Source: an uncultured Flavobacteriaceae bacterium (GTDB taxonomy: Bacteria; Bacteroidota; Bacteroidia; Flavobacteriales; Flavobacteriaceae). Taken from it: a stretch of 64,000 nt of DNA. Both the position numbers and the translations under genes were made by a program. This document shows positions 1 to 10,620 of this stretch, one piece after another. Within the stretch, counting starts at the first letter, position 1; the number at the start of each line of letters is the position of its first letter. Below the pieces are notes generated by a model that saw only the letters and a list, made by a program, of their open reading frames with translations, did no database searches and had not been told where the DNA came from. The DNA lies in contig CALSMD010000001.1 of the NCBI GenBank assembly GCA_943787365.1, positions 1-64,000 of the forward strand. Direction: 5' to 3'.

Positions 1-2969
1 TTCAATCCAAATTGGAGTCAGACAGGATTCACTACGGTTGATATAGCTTACGATCCAACAGGAGAAGGAAACAACACCGTTTTAGCATACACAAACTTCA
101 ATTACCAAGGAACTGAATTTGGTGCTCAAGATGCATCTTCAATGGAGTATTTGCATGTTGATGTTTGGACAGCGACCGCTGGAGCAGTTTTACAGGTTAC
201 ACCAATAAACAATGGTACAGGAGCTGCCGAGGTTCTAACAACTGTTACTTTAGTCGATGCAGGTTGGAGCAGTGTAGATCTTCCAAAAGCATCATTTACA
301 GGGATGATCTGGGACAGTGTTTTACAATTAAAATTTGATGGACAAACAGGGACAACCCCTTCAGATGTCTATATCGATAATATATACTTCTGGAAAACAG
401 CAGTAGCGCCTTTAACAGCGCCTGTAACAAATGCACCAACCCCTGATGCACGAGAAGCAGGAGATGTCATCTCTATTTATAGTGATGCATACTCAAACAT
501 TACTGTCTCTGATTTCAATCCAAATTGGAGTCAGACAGGATTCACTACGGTTGATATAGCTTACGATCCAACAGGAGAAGGAAACAACACCGTTTTAGCA
601 TACACAAACTTCAATTACCAAGGAACTGAATTTGGTGCTCAAGATGCATCTTCAATGGAGTATTTGCATGTTGATGTTTGGACAGCGACCGCTGGAGCAG
701 TTTTACAGGTTACACCAATAAACAATGGTACAGGAGCTGCCGAGGTTCTAACAACTGTTACTTTAGTCGATGCAGGTTGGAGCAGTGTAGATCTTCCAAA
801 AGCATCATTTACAGGGATGATCTGGGACAGTGTTTTACAATTAAAATTTGATGGACAAACAGGGACAACCCCTTCAGATGTCTATATCGATAATATATAC
901 TTCTGGAAAGCAGCAGTAGCGCCTTTAACAGCGCCTGTAACAAATGCACCAACCCCTGATGCACGAGAAGCAGGAGATGTCATCTCTATTTATAGTGATG
1001 CATACTCAAACATTACTGTCTCTGATTTCAATCCAAATTGGAGTCAGACAGGATTCACTACGGTTGATATAGCTTACGATCCAACAGGAGAAGGAAACAA
1101 CACCGTTTTAGCATACACAAACTTCAATTACCAAGGAACTGAATTTGGTGCTCAAGATGCATCTTCAATGGAGTATTTGCATGTTGATGTTTGGACAGCG
1201 ACCGCTGGAGCAGTTTTACAGGTTACACCAATAAACAATGGTACAGGAGCTGCCGAGGTTCTAACAACTGTTACTTTAGTCGATGCAGGTTGGAGCAGTG
1301 TAGATCTTCCAAAAGCATCATTTACAGGGATGATCTGGGACAGTGTTTTACAATTAAAATTTGATGGACAAACAGGGACAACCCCTTCAGATGTCTATAT
1401 CGATAATATATACTTCTGGAAAGCAGCAGTAGCGCCTTTAACAGCGCCTGTAACAAATGCACCAACCCCTGATGCACGAGAAGCAGGAGATGTCATCTCT
1501 ATTTATAGTGATGCATACTCAAACATTACTGTCTCTGATTTCAATCCAAATTGGAGTCAGACAGGATTCACTACGGTTGATATAGCTTACGATCCAACAG
1601 GAGAAGGAAACAACACCGTTTTAGCATACACAAACTTCAATTACCAAGGAACTGAATTTGGTGCTCAAGATGCATCTTCAATGGAGTATTTGCATGTTGA
1701 TGTTTGGACAGCGACCGCTGGAGCAGTTTTACAGGTTACACCAATAAACAATGGTACAGGAGCTGCCGAGGTTCTAACAACTGTTACTTTAGTCGATGCA
1801 GGTTGGAGCAGTGTAGATCTTCCAAAAGCATCATTTACAGGGATGATCTGGGACAGTGTTTTACAATTAAAATTTGATGGACAAACAGGGACAACCCCTT
1901 CAGATGTCTATATCGATAATATATACTTCTGGAAAACAGCAGTAGCGCCTTTAACAGCGCCTGTAACAAATGCACCAACCCCTGATGCACGAGAAGCAGG
2001 AGATGTCATCTCTATTTATAGTGATGCATACTCAAACATTACTGTCTCTGATTTCAATCCAAATTGGAGTCAGACAGGATTCACTACGGTTGATATAGCT
2101 TACGATCCAACAGGAGAAGGAAACAACACCGTTTTAGCATACACAAACTTCAATTACCAAGGAACTGAATTTGGTGCTCAAGATGCATCTTCAATGGAGT
2201 ATTTGCATGTTGATGTTTGGACAGCGACCGCTGGAGCAGTTTTACAGGTTACACCAATAAACAATGGTACAGGAGCTGCCGAGGTTCTAACAACTGTTAC
2301 TTTAGTCGATGCAGGTTGGAGCAGTGTAGATCTTCCAAAAGCATCATTTACAGGGATGATCTGGGACAGTGTTTTACAATTAAAATTTGATGGACAAACA
2401 GGGACAACCCCTTCAGATGTCTATATCGATAATATATACTTCTGGAAAGCAGCAGTAGCGCCTTTAACAGCGCCTGTAACAAATGCACCAACCCCTGATG
2501 CACGAGAAGCAGGAGATGTCATCTCTATTTATAGTGATGCATACTCAAACATTACTGTCTCTGATTTCAATCCAAATTGGAGTCAGACAGGATTCACTAC
2601 GGTTGATATAGCTTACGATCCAACAGGAGAAGGAAACAACACCGTTTTAGCATACACAAACTTCAATTACCAAGGAACTGAATTTGGTGCTCAAGATGCA
2701 TCTTCAATGGAGTATTTGCATGTTGATGTTTGGACAGCGACCGCTGGAGCAGTTTTACAGGTTACACCAATAAACAATGGTACAGGAGCTGCCGAGGTTC
2801 TAACAACTGTTACTTTAGTCGATGCAGGTTGGAGCAGTGTAGATCTTCCAAAAGCATCATTTACAGGGATGATCTGGGACAGTGTTTTACAATTAAAATT
2901 TGATGGACAAACAGGGACAACCCCTTCAGATGTCTATATCGATAATATATACTTCTGGAAAACAGCAGA
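1..2969 (+). repeat. 513-bp tandem repeat array, about 5.8 copies
   Basis: The period is exactly 513 bp (171 codons): the same ATGGAGTATTTGCATG string recurs at 142, 655, 1168, 1681, 2194 and 2707. By eye the copies are identical except one site, at 397, 910, 1423, 1936, 2449 and 2962, which reads a, g, g, a, g, a (Thr or Ala codon). The array stays in frame and its left edge is outside the window. Confidence 0.97.
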
Positions 2970-5900
2970 TACAACTGCACCAGTTATAGAGCTAATAGGT
3001 GCTAATCCACAGGAATTAGCAGTAGGCGATGCTTACGTTGAATTAAATGCTACAGCAACAGATGATACGGATGATGATACAGCTTTGTCAGCCGCTATTG
3101 TAATAGACGCAACAGCAGTAGATACAGCAACAGCTGGATCTTACTCAGTGACCTATAATGTATCGGATGCCGCCGGAAACGCAGCAACCGAAGTTGTAAG
3201 AACCGTAACCGTTGAAGCGGCTACAATATGTACTTCTTCTGAAGGGTTTGAGACGTTCCCATTGGTTGACTGGACGTTATCTTCATCAAACACACCAAAT
3301 AGTGTAACACAATCCGCTTCATGGGCAAACTCTGGCACAAATAGTTTACGTTTTTCGTCCTATAGTAATTCTGGTGGTTCACCATATGATCAGCATGCAG
3401 TGACACCACAATTAGTGACTACTGACGGAGATCAAACGATAAGTTTTTATTACAGATCTTCCAATGGATCCGAAGTATTCAAAGTAGGAACTTCTTCAAC
3501 AGGAAGTGATGTTGCTACCGACTTTACATGGTCTGATGAAATAGTTTCTTCATCTACAGCAGCTCAGTATTCTATTTCTGACCTTCCAGTTGGAACAACA
3601 TATGTCGCAATCCATTATTACAGTAACTATCAGTACTATATGTATGTAGATGATTTCTGTATGCCAGCATTGTATGTTCCTGATTGTGTAGCGCCAACCG
3701 CATTAGTTGCAGCAAATCTTACAACAACAACTGCAGATATTTCTTGGACTTCAGATGGAACTACTTTTAACGTAGAATACGGAACTAGTGGGTTTACACT
3801 AGGAACTGGAACTACTTCTGTAGTTTCAACGAATGCAGCAGCATTGACAGCTTTAGCGACTAACACATCTTACGATGTTTATGTACAGAATGATTGTGGA
3901 ACTAGCGGAATGAGTACTTGGACTGACTTGATTACCTTTACAACCCTTTGTGATGCGGTAACAACATTCCCATGGACTGAGGATTTTGAAGGGATTACAA
4001 CACCAAGCTTACCATCCTGTTGGTCTGAAAACGATAACAATGCTGATACCGATTATTGGAAAACATATGATACTTACGGAGTTGCTAGTAGCAATGCGGC
4101 AGGTATGTATACAGATTATAATATCGATGGTTCTTGGTCTGGCCCAGGTACTAATAATGATGACTATTTAATACTCCCTCAATTTGCGTTAACAGGAAAT
4201 GAGCGTTTAAAATTTAGTGTGAGATCTAGATCTTCTGGAGAGCCAAATGACTATAAAGTTGTACTGTCAACTTCTAGTAATGACCCAACAGATTTTACGA
4301 CAGATCTAATGGCTTTAACAGTATCGACTGCAACCCATACAGAACAGGTAATCGATTTAAGTGCCTATTCTGGGAATGTTTACATTGCAATTCATGTTCC
4401 AGCTGATGGTCTTGATGGTTATTATTTATACGTTGATGATTTCACTGTTGAAGCGATTCCATCCTGTTTAGAAGTTACCGATTTAGCAGTAACCAACCTC
4501 ACGAACATATCAGCAGATTTGAGCTGGACAGCGGGAGCTACAGAAGCAGCTTGGAATCTAGAATATGGCGCTACAGACTTCACTCTAGGCGCAGGAACTA
4601 CGGTTGCTGTAACAGCAAATTCTTACGCACTTATGGGGCTCACAGCCAATACGAGCTACGATTTTTATGTACAATCTGACTGTGGAGCAAATGGAACGAG
4701 TGTAATGGTAGGTCCTTTTACGTTTGCAACTCCTTGTAGTGCATTTACAGTGCCTTATTTTGAAGGTTTTGAAACAGGATACACACATGCGATGCCTGTT
4801 GATGGTTGTCTCGTTCAAGAGTCTTCAATTGGAACGGCTGTTTGGAATGCAAATAATACATATACTTCTTATAACAGAACACCTCGTACAGGTGATTGGA
4901 ATGCTTATGTTGGTTATAATAATACAGATTGGTTGTTTGTCTATATCGATTTAATTGCTGATACCAGTTATACAGCAAGTGTTTATGCACGTCAAGATGG
5001 CTCAACAGCTACGAACTCTGATATTACGATTAGTTATGGAACAAGTGCAGGAGCTTCTGCAATGACCAATTCGATTGTTCCAGCTACTGGAATCATAAAT
5101 GGTGATTATCAGCTCATTTCAGGAGCCTTTACTCCAGCAACTTCAGGTACTTTTGTAATTGGAATTAAAGGGTATATGAATGGTTCTCCTTATTATATTT
5201 CTTTGGATGATATTTCAATTGATTTATCACCGAGTTGTTTGGCTGTAACGGGTCTATCAGCAAGCAACCTCACGACTACATCAGCAGATTTGAGCTGGAC
5301 AGCGGGAGCTACAGAAACAGCTTGGAACCTAGAATATGGCGCTACAGGCTTTGTACAAGGCGCTGGAACAACGGTTGCTGTAACAGCAAATTCTTACGCA
5401 CTCACGGGGCTCGCAGCCAATACAAGCTATGACGTCTATGTGCAAGCGGATTGCGGTGCTGGAGATACCAGTACATGGGTAGGGCCAATAACTATTTTTA
5501 CAGGGTATTGTGTACCCTCATCATCTAGTTCTTCTACTTTTATCGATAGTGTAACTTCAACTGGAGCATTTTCAGATTTGAATAATGGTGCTGATGGATA
5601 CTCTGAGACTGGTTATGCCAATTACTTTAGTACGTATGCTATACAATCTTTAGCAGGAGCTTCGTTTGATTTAACTGCAACTATTGTTGGAGGAACAGCT
5701 GGATTTGCAGTGTGGATTGATTATAATAATGATTTAACATTTGACTCAACTGAAGTTGTTTTCAATACCACAAGTTATGCAAATGGACCGTTTACGGCAA
5801 CAATAGCATTACCGGAAACACTTGCAGATGGTGATTATAGAATGCGACTAATGGTTGATTATAATGATTCAAACCCTAATGATGATGCTTGTGCTTTCAA

Positions 5901-6201
5901 TGGTACGAGAGCAGAAGCTGAAGATTATAAAATCACTATAGATTCTTCTTTAGGAATGGATACCGTATCAAAATCTAACTTCACCTATTTCCCGAACCCA
6001 GTAAACAATGTATTGTCTATCAAAGCGCAAGCAAGTATTGACAGTATCACCGTTTACAATATGTTAGGGCAAACGGTTGTGAGATCGACGCCAAACACTA
6101 CGACAACTACTGTTGATATGTCTGGATTACAGACAGGTGCTTACTTTGTTCAAGTAGCCATCAACAACAGTATAGAAACTGTACGAGTGATTAAAAATTA
6201 A
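1..6201 (+). CDS. Giant T9SS-secreted repeat protein, 5' end outside window
   Basis: The reading frame is open from base 1, so the true start lies upstream; 2066 residues are visible. Residues 1-990 are about 5.8 copies of a 171-residue jelly-roll-like module ending [12 protein letters not shown], which resembles carbohydrate-binding or galactose-binding modules of flavobacterial secreted proteins. Then come a DUF5011/HYR-like Ig domain (about 991-1075), MAM-like jelly rolls (about 1076-1222, 1317-1486, 1580-1744) alternating with fibronectin type III domains (1227-1315, 1489-1578, 1747-1834), a GEVED domain (about 1836-1980) and a C-terminal T9SS type A sorting domain (about 1990-2066, with the typical YFPNPVNN start). 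It is very probably exported by type IX secretion and attached to or released from the surface. Adhesion or polysaccharide binding is an inference; any catalytic domain would lie upstream of the window. Confidence 0.88.
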   Translation, partial: FNPNWSQTGFTTVDIAYDPTGEGNNTVLAYTNFNYQGTEFGAQDASSMEYLHVDVWTATAGAVLQVTPINNGTGAAEVLTTVTLVDAGWSSVDLPKASFTGMIWDSVLQLKFDGQTGTTPSDVYIDNIYFWKTAVAPLTAPVTNAPTPDAREAGDVISIYSDAYSNITVSDFNPNWSQTGFTTVDIAYDPTGEGNNTVLAYTNFNYQGTEFGAQDASSMEYLHVDVWTATAGAVLQVTPINNGTGAAEVLTTVTLVDAGWSSVDLPKASFTGMIWDSVLQLKFDGQTGTTPSDVYIDNIYFWKAAVAPLTAPVTNAPTPDAREAGDVISIYSDAYSNITVSDFNPNWSQTGFTTVDIAYDPTGEGNNTVLAYTNFNYQGTEFGAQDASSMEYLHVDVWTATAGAVLQVTPINNGTGAAEVLTTVTLVDAGWSSVDLPKASFTGMIWDSVLQLKFDGQTGTTPSDVYIDNIYFWKAAVAPLTAPVTNAPTPDAREAGDVISIYSDAYSNITVSDFNPNWSQTGFTTVDIAYDPTGEGNNTVLAYTNFNYQGTEFGAQDASSMEYLHVDVWTATAGAVLQVTPINNGTGAAEVLTTVTLVDAGWSSVDLPKASFTGMIWDSVLQLKFDGQTGTTPSDVYIDNIYFWKTAVAPLTAPVTNAPTPDAREAGDVISIYSDAYSNITVSDFNPNWSQTGFTTVDIAYDPTGEGNNTVLAYTNFNYQGTEFGAQDASSMEYLHVDVWTATAGAVLQVTPINNGTGAAEVLTTVTLVDAGWSSVDLPKASFTGMIWDSVLQLKFDGQTGTTPSDVYIDNIYFWKAAVAPLTAPVTNAPTPDAREAGDVISIYSDAYSNITVSDFNPNWSQTGFTTVDIAYDPTGEGNNTVLAYTNFNYQGTEFGAQDASSMEYLHVDVWTATAGAVLQVTPINNGTGAAEVLTTVTLVDAGWSSVDLPKASFTGMIWDSVLQLKFDGQTGTTPSDVYIDNIYFWKTADTTAPVIELIGANPQELAVGDAYVELNATATDDTDDDTALSAAIVIDATAVDTATAGSYSVTYNVSDAAGNAATEVVRTVTVEAATICTSSEGFETFPLVDWTLSSSNTPNSVTQSASWANSGTNSLRFSSYSNSGGSPYDQHAVTPQLVTTDGDQTISFYYRSSNGSEVFKVGTSSTGSDVATDFTWSDEIVSSSTAAQYSISDLPVGTTYVAIHYYSNYQYYMYVDDFCMPALYVPDCVAPTALVAANLTTTTADISWTSDGTTFNVEYGTSGFTLGTGTTSVVSTNAAALTALATNTSYDVYVQNDCGTSGMSTWTDLITFTTLCDAVTTFPWTEDFEGITTPSLPSCWSENDNNADTDYWKTYDTYGVASSNAAGMYTDYNIDGSWSGPGTNNDDYLILPQFALTGNERLKFSVRSRSSGEPNDYKVVLSTSSNDPTDFTTDLMALTVSTATHTEQVIDLSAYSGNVYIAIHVPADGLDGYYLYVDDFTVEAIPSCLEVTDLAVTNLTNISADLSWTAGATEAAWNLEYGATDFTLGAGTTVAVTANSYALMGLTANTSYDFYVQSDCGANGTSVMVGPFTFATPCSAFTVPYFEGFETGYTHAMPVDGCLVQESSIGTAVWNANNTYTSYNRTPRTGDWNAYVGYNNTDWLFVYIDLIADTSYTASVYARQDGSTATNSDITISYGTSAGASAMTNSIVPATGIINGDYQLISGAFTPATSGTFVIGIKGYMNGSPYYISLDDISIDLSPSCLAVTGLSASNLTTTSADLSWTAGATETAWNLEYGATGFVQGAGTTVAVTANSYALTGLAANTSYDVYVQADCGAGDTSTWVGPITIFTGYCVPSSSSSSTFIDSVTSTGAFSDLNNGADGYSETGYANYFSTYAIQSLAGASFDLTATIVGGTAGFAVWIDYNNDLTFDSTEVVFNTTSYANGPFTATIALPETLADGDYRMRLMVDYNDSNPNDDACAFNGTRAEAEDYKITIDSSLGMDTVSKSNFTYFPNPVNNVLSIKAQASIDSITVYNMLGQTVVRSTPNTTTTTVDMSGLQTGAYFVQVAINNSIETVRVIKN

Positions 6202-6220
6202 ATTAGATTTCATTATCTAT

Positions 6221-6357
6221 AAGAGAGGGTCTAAAAAGTAAATATATCTGTCATTCTGAATTTATTTCAGAATCTAAAATTATTGAAATTCAATAACAAT
6301 GAGAAGCTGAAACGAGTTCAGCTTGACAATAAAAAGACTTTTTAGCCCCTCTCTTTT
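6221..6357. repeat. Dispersed non-coding element with terminal inverted repeats (copy 1)
   Basis: The ends AAGAGAGGGTCTAAAAAG and CTTTTTAGCCCCTCTCTT are inverted repeats matching at 17 of 18 positions, and the right end runs into a T tract. Inside are two hairpins, ATTCTGAA/TTCAGAAT and AAGCTGAA/TTCAGCTT. Related copies are at 11332-11429 and 36279-36433. No protein is encoded. Its place just after a stop codon and its outer stem plus T tract suggest it also works as a terminator for the upstream gene. Confidence 0.75.
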
Positions 6358-6396
6358 TTATACAACAACAACTCACTTCAATTCAAACACTTTGTG

Positions 6397-6404
6397 TAAC
6401 TTTG
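6397..6404 (+). promoter_or_regulatory. TAnnTTTG -7 box directly before the glycosyltransferase start
   Basis: TAACTTTG matches the Bacteroidota -7 consensus TAnnTTTG and ends 5 bases before the ATG at 6410, which would place the transcript start at or next to the start codon. No clear -33 TTG was found at the usual spacing. Confidence 0.45.
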
Positions 6405-6409
6405 TGTCT

Positions 6410-7420
6410 ATGATTGCAAGTGATTTTTCATTTATCATTCCTGTTTTTAACCGACCTGAAGAAATTAGAGAACTTCTTGAAAGTTTTTGTGCCTTAGAAT
6501 CGCCCAAGACGTTTGAAATTGTCATCATTGAAGACGGCTCTACTTTAGACTCTAAACTCATTGTCGATCATTTTCAAGACCGTCTTAAAATCAGCTATTA
6601 CGCCAAAGAAAACACAGGGCCTGGACATTCCAGAAACTACGGTATGGAACGCGCTAAAGGCCGTTATTTTATTATTTTAGATTCGGATTGCATCCTCCCA
6701 CCACCATATCTAGAAGCCGTTATTTCTAAATTAAACACCCAGTATGTAGATGGATTTGGAGGACCAGATGCTGCCAAAGACACTTTTACAGACCTTCAAA
6801 AAGCAATCAATTTTTCGATGACCTCTTTTATGACCACTGGCGGCATTCGAGGCGGAAAAATCCCCGTTGACAATTACGAACCCCGAAGTTTTAATATGGG
6901 AATTTCTAAAGAAGCCTTTCAAGCCACAGGCGGTTTTGGACGCATACACCCTGGAGAAGACCCTGATTTGTCCATCCGACTCAAAGAAATGGGCTACCAC
7001 CTTCATCTCATCCCCGAAGCGTTTGTGTTTCATAAACGCCGCATATCCCTAGAAAGTTTTTACACACAAGTCAATAAATTTGGGCAAGCCCGCCCCATTC
7101 TCAATAAATGGCACCCCCAATCCAAACGGTTGACCTATTGGTTTCCAACATTGTTCACCCTAGGTTTTGTGGTAAGCAGCCTATTTGCTCTCATTGGTTT
7201 TTATGGGTTTCTGATCATGTATGCACTCTATTTTTTAGCAGCTATGATCGGCGCTTTTCGTGCCACTAACAACATCATAGTCGCCTTTTTAGTACTGCCC
7301 GCCATTGCCATTCAGTTTTTTGGCTATGGGTTTGGATTTCTCAAAGCCACCCTAAAGTTGGGGCTTTCGAGAAAAGATGAGACCCTGCTGTTTCCTAATT
7401 TATTTTTCAGAGCCCAATGA
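6410..7420 (+). CDS. Glycosyltransferase family 2, membrane-associated
   Basis: The 336-residue product is a GT-A fold glycosyltransferase with the N-terminal nucleotide-sugar motif IIPVFNRPEE (residues 9-18), the metal-binding DSD motif (D91-S-D93) and a downstream GEDPDLSIRL segment typical of family 2. Two or three hydrophobic segments follow in the last 100 residues, so the enzyme probably works at the inner face of the cytoplasmic membrane on a lipid-linked or polymeric acceptor. The ATG at 6410 was preferred over an upstream in-frame TTG at 6323, because that region is inside the inverted-repeat element and a -7 box sits just before 6410. It overlaps the next gene by 4 bases (ATGA), so the two are likely translationally coupled. 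The sugar and acceptor cannot be told from sequence. Confidence 0.88.
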   Translation: MIASDFSFIIPVFNRPEEIRELLESFCALESPKTFEIVIIEDGSTLDSKLIVDHFQDRLKISYYAKENTGPGHSRNYGMERAKGRYFIILDSDCILPPPYLEAVISKLNTQYVDGFGGPDAAKDTFTDLQKAINFSMTSFMTTGGIRGGKIPVDNYEPRSFNMGISKEAFQATGGFGRIHPGEDPDLSIRLKEMGYHLHLIPEAFVFHKRRISLESFYTQVNKFGQARPILNKWHPQSKRLTYWFPTLFTLGFVVSSLFALIGFYGFLIMYALYFLAAMIGAFRATNNIIVAFLVLPAIAIQFFGYGFGFLKATLKLGLSRKDETLLFPNLFFRAQ

Positions 7421-8388
7421 TCAAAAAAATTAAACATATAAAATCCAATTTAGTGCAAGGCAAACGTTTGAACGTATTTGTGTTGTTTCTATTTTTGTCG
7501 TTTTTGATTTCATTACTCTCAAAATTGTCAAACACCTATACCCAAACACTTCAATTTGAGCTGCAACCCACACAGCTAAAATCGAACGAAGTACTGGTTT
7601 CAAAGGATGCTAAAACAATCAACGTCACCATTTCAGGCAAAGGATTTGCGCTCCTAAAATACTATATAGAAACACCCACTATTGATGTTGATTTTTCACA
7701 ATTAAACAAAAACAAAGCCCATTATTTTTGGACAGAACGCAGCCAACTTGAAAAAATCATCAATCATTTTGATTCAAAAATCACGGTAAAATCGATCAAC
7801 CCCGACACCCTTTTATTTCCCTACGACCGACAGTTTATTAAAAAAATCGCCGTAGAAGTTTTGGTAAACGCAAATTTTGCAGTCGGATTTGATTTGGTCA
7901 ACCCCTTTCGTGCGGTTCCCGATTCAATTACCCTTATGGGACCTGAATCTCTCGTAAAAACAATTTCATCCATTAAAACAAAACCCCTAGATTTAACAGA
8001 TGTCAACGCCAATATTGATAGGGTAGTAGCTTTGGATATTCCCACCACTTCAGATCAGCTCAGCTATTCTGAGCAAACCGTTTCAGTAAGAGGAGAGGTT
8101 GAGAAATTTACAGAAGGCAGCGTCAATGTACCCGTCACCATTGTGAATGTACCGGACAATCTTACACTTAATTTTTTCCCCAAAGAAATAACCGTCATAT
8201 TCTATGCGTCTCTCAAAGCTTATAACAGCATTGATGCCAGAGATTTTTCTGTTGAATGTGATTTTAATACCTTAACGGCCGAAAATAGTTATCTAAATCC
8301 TGTGTTGGTCAAGCAACCTACAACAGTGAAAACGGCTGCATTAAAAGGCACTGAATTTGAATATGTAATCACGCCAAAAAATGACTAA
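7417..8388 (+). CDS. YbbR-like domain protein
   Basis: The 323-residue protein has one N-terminal membrane segment (about residues 20-38) followed by an extracytoplasmic part made of YbbR-like beta-rich repeats. Recognisable pieces are the LQFELQPTQLKSNEVLVS start and the later VNVPVTIVNVPDNLTLNFFP stretch. In Firmicutes, YbbR proteins (CdaR) regulate a di-adenylate cyclase; in Bacteroidota the role is not established. It overlaps both neighbours: 4 bases with the glycosyltransferase and 8 bases with coaE. The YbbR-coaE pair is, as I recall, common in Flavobacteriia, so this is probably a core operon. Confidence 0.75.
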   Translation: MIKKIKHIKSNLVQGKRLNVFVLFLFLSFLISLLSKLSNTYTQTLQFELQPTQLKSNEVLVSKDAKTINVTISGKGFALLKYYIETPTIDVDFSQLNKNKAHYFWTERSQLEKIINHFDSKITVKSINPDTLLFPYDRQFIKKIAVEVLVNANFAVGFDLVNPFRAVPDSITLMGPESLVKTISSIKTKPLDLTDVNANIDRVVALDIPTTSDQLSYSEQTVSVRGEVEKFTEGSVNVPVTIVNVPDNLTLNFFPKEITVIFYASLKAYNSIDARDFSVECDFNTLTAENSYLNPVLVKQPTTVKTAALKGTEFEYVITPKND

Positions 8389-8977
8389 AATTGTAGGACT
8401 TACCGGCGGTATTGGCAGTGGGAAAACCACCGTGGCTCAAATGTTTAAAGCTTTGGGTGTTCCTGTTTACAATGCAGACGACGAAGCGAAAGCCTTGATG
8501 CAAAGCTCTGAAATCCTAAAACGAGAATTGATACAATTACTCGGGGTTAACTGTTATCAAAACGAACAGTTGAACCGTTCTTTTATTGCTTCTAAAGTAT
8601 TTGCGGATAAAGCGTTGTTAGAAAAAATAAACGCCATCGTTCACCCAAAAGTAGCGGCTCATTTTGAAGCCTGGCATGCCAAACAAAACACTCCTTATGT
8701 AATCAAAGAAGTCGCCATCCTTTTTGAAACGGGATCTCAACATCTTTTTGATTTTATTCTGACGGTCACAGCTCCTGTGGAAACACGCATCCAACGGGTG
8801 ATGGATAGAGATCAAAAAACAAAATCGGATGTCGAATTGGTGATTAAAAACCAATTATCGGAGGATGAAAAAATAAATCAATCACATTTTGTGATTTTTA
8901 ATAACACAATTTTAGAAACACAGCGGAAAGTGCAAGAAATTCACAATGAAATTCTAAAATTGATTGAGAATTCCTAA
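8381..8977 (+). CDS. coaE: Dephospho-CoA kinase
   Basis: CoaE phosphorylates the 3'-hydroxyl of the ribose of dephospho-CoA using ATP, the last step of coenzyme A synthesis, in the cytoplasm. The 198-residue product has the family's full length, a P-loop GLTGGIGSGKTT at residues 6-17, and the substrate-binding motif NADDEAK near residue 30. The DRDQKT lid segment follows at about residue 145. The start overlaps the end of the YbbR-like gene by 8 bases, suggesting translational coupling within the 6410-8977 operon. Confidence 0.95.
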   Translation: MTKIVGLTGGIGSGKTTVAQMFKALGVPVYNADDEAKALMQSSEILKRELIQLLGVNCYQNEQLNRSFIASKVFADKALLEKINAIVHPKVAAHFEAWHAKQNTPYVIKEVAILFETGSQHLFDFILTVTAPVETRIQRVMDRDQKTKSDVELVIKNQLSEDEKINQSHFVIFNNTILETQRKVQEIHNEILKLIENS

Positions 8978-8981
8978 AAAT

Positions 8982-9043
8982 TTAACATTCGTGTTAACTT
9001 GAGGTTAAAAGAAATTTTAACATAATTTAAAACCTTAATTTTG
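8982..9043 (+). promoter_or_regulatory. Promoter region of the two-component operon, with palindrome and -7 box
   Basis: The palindrome TTAACATTCGTGTTAA (8982-8997) has perfect 6-base arms around TTCG. Further GGTTAA and TTTTAACA half-site-like words follow at about 9002-9023. A TAATTTTG -7 box (9036-9043) ends 4 bases before the ATG at 9048. This layout fits a regulator-binding site upstream of a promoter, possibly for autoregulation by the downstream response regulator. The binding protein is an inference. Confidence 0.5.
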
Positions 9044-9047
9044 GCTG

Positions 9048-10616
9048 ATGAATAAAAAATTGTTCACTTTATTGGTCATTCTGATGAGTTTATCACTTAT
9101 CGGAATTATTTTTGTCCAAGCCTATTATATCAATAATTCGCTTGAAACAAAAGAAGAACAATTTACGTTCAACGTAAAAAAGGCTTTGACTTATACCACC
9201 AACCAAGTGGCAGACATTGAGTATAAAAAATATGTCAAGGCACTCAATAAAATTATTTCTGAAGGAAAAGAGCCGGACACTACTGCCATTCGTAATATCA
9301 CCGTTTACAAGCAGGACAACAACACCAATCAAATTATTATCTACAATACCGGAATTCTCGAAGAGAACTTTAAAGTGCCCTCACTTATTGATCTCAATGT
9401 CGACAGTTTAGGCTTGAGTAGTTTTAGAGGAAAAACTACCACCAAAATTTATGAAAATAATGTTTTTGGAGGGGATCTCATCTCGACCACAGAGGAGTCT
9501 TTTGAGAAAGTTCTGAATATGGACAAATTACAAAAAGCTACTTTTGAATCGCAATACAAATCAGAAATCAAAAACACTCCAATCCATCAACGTGTTTCGC
9601 CTTATGGAATTCAAAAATTATTAGTCAAAAAGTTAAGAGAAGACAACATCGGTATTGGTTTTGAATTTGCAATTTTTCACAATGACCTTGGCACTAAAAT
9701 TCAATCTGAAAATTTTGACCAATCTTTGGCTCCTACCATTGGCGCCCCTATTTTTTTAGATGATAATGACGAGAGTGATTTTAAACTTTACATCAATTTT
9801 CCTGAACGTAAAAAATTCATTATTTCTTCAATTATTGGGGTCACATTGTTATCGGTATTATTTACCTTGATTATCATTATTGCTTATACCAGTGCTTTGT
9901 ACCAACTGATCAAACAGCGTAAAATTTCGCAAATGAAATCTGATTTCATTAACAATATGACGCACGAATTTAAAACACCCATCGCTACCATCAATCTAGC
10001 GTTGGATGCCATTAGAAACCCACAAATCATTAACGATCAAGAAAAGGTGAAACGCTACCTTCGAATGATTAAGGAAGAAAATAAGCGTATGAATGCGCAG
10101 GTTGAAAATGTATTACGAATTTCTCAGCTTCAGAAAAAGCAACTCAATATTAGCAAAGACCGTCTAAAATTACACGATTTAATAGAAGATGCCGTAACGC
10201 ATGTGGAGCTCATTGTAGAAGATCGGAAAGGCTATATCAAAACACATTTCAAGGCTGCTAAATCGTCTATATTGGCGAATGAAACCTACTTTACAAATGT
10301 GATCGTAAACATATTAGACAATGCCATAAAATACTCCCCAGAGGCACCTAAAATTGATGTCTTCACTGAAAATGTAGGGAACAACATTTTGTTGAGTGTC
10401 AAAGATCAGGGGATGGGAATGAATAAAGCCGTACAAAAACGTATATTTGAAGAGTTCTATAGAGAATATACGGGCAATGTGCACAACGTTAAAGGCCATG
10501 GATTGGGCTTAGCAAATGTCAAACGAATTGTAGAAAATCATCAAGGAACCGTTTCTGTCGAAAGTGAAAAAGGCAGAGGAAGTACCTTCACTATAAAATT
10601 ACCATTAATCGCATAA
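9048..10616 (+). CDS. Sensor histidine kinase, RprX-like
   Basis: This is the membrane sensor of a two-component system. The 522-residue protein has a first transmembrane segment (about residues 5-27), a roughly 230-residue periplasmic sensor region with no domain I recognise, and a second transmembrane segment (about 262-285). The kinase core contains the H box THEFKTPIA with H306 as the phosphorylation site, an N box NVIVNILDNAIKYS, and ATP-binding G boxes DQGMGM and GHGLGLANV. The order and wording match the RprX family of Bacteroidota. Its response regulator starts 4 bases after the stop. The signal sensed is unknown. Confidence 0.92.
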   Translation: MNKKLFTLLVILMSLSLIGIIFVQAYYINNSLETKEEQFTFNVKKALTYTTNQVADIEYKKYVKALNKIISEGKEPDTTAIRNITVYKQDNNTNQIIIYNTGILEENFKVPSLIDLNVDSLGLSSFRGKTTTKIYENNVFGGDLISTTEESFEKVLNMDKLQKATFESQYKSEIKNTPIHQRVSPYGIQKLLVKKLREDNIGIGFEFAIFHNDLGTKIQSENFDQSLAPTIGAPIFLDDNDESDFKLYINFPERKKFIISSIIGVTLLSVLFTLIIIIAYTSALYQLIKQRKISQMKSDFINNMTHEFKTPIATINLALDAIRNPQIINDQEKVKRYLRMIKEENKRMNAQVENVLRISQLQKKQLNISKDRLKLHDLIEDAVTHVELIVEDRKGYIKTHFKAAKSSILANETYFTNVIVNILDNAIKYSPEAPKIDVFTENVGNNILLSVKDQGMGMNKAVQKRIFEEFYREYTGNVHNVKGHGLGLANVKRIVENHQGTVSVESEKGRGSTFTIKLPLIA

Positions 10617-10620
10617 TATC

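Noticed and set aside
1-2969. Tandem array as a CRISPR-like or intergenic repeat
   Set aside because: The period is a multiple of three, the frame is open throughout and the unit codes for a folded module, so it is a protein repeat.
6323-6409. Upstream TTG start for the glycosyltransferase, adding 29 residues
   Set aside because: It would begin inside the inverted-repeat element and place the -7 box within the gene; the family N terminus starts at the ATG at 6410.
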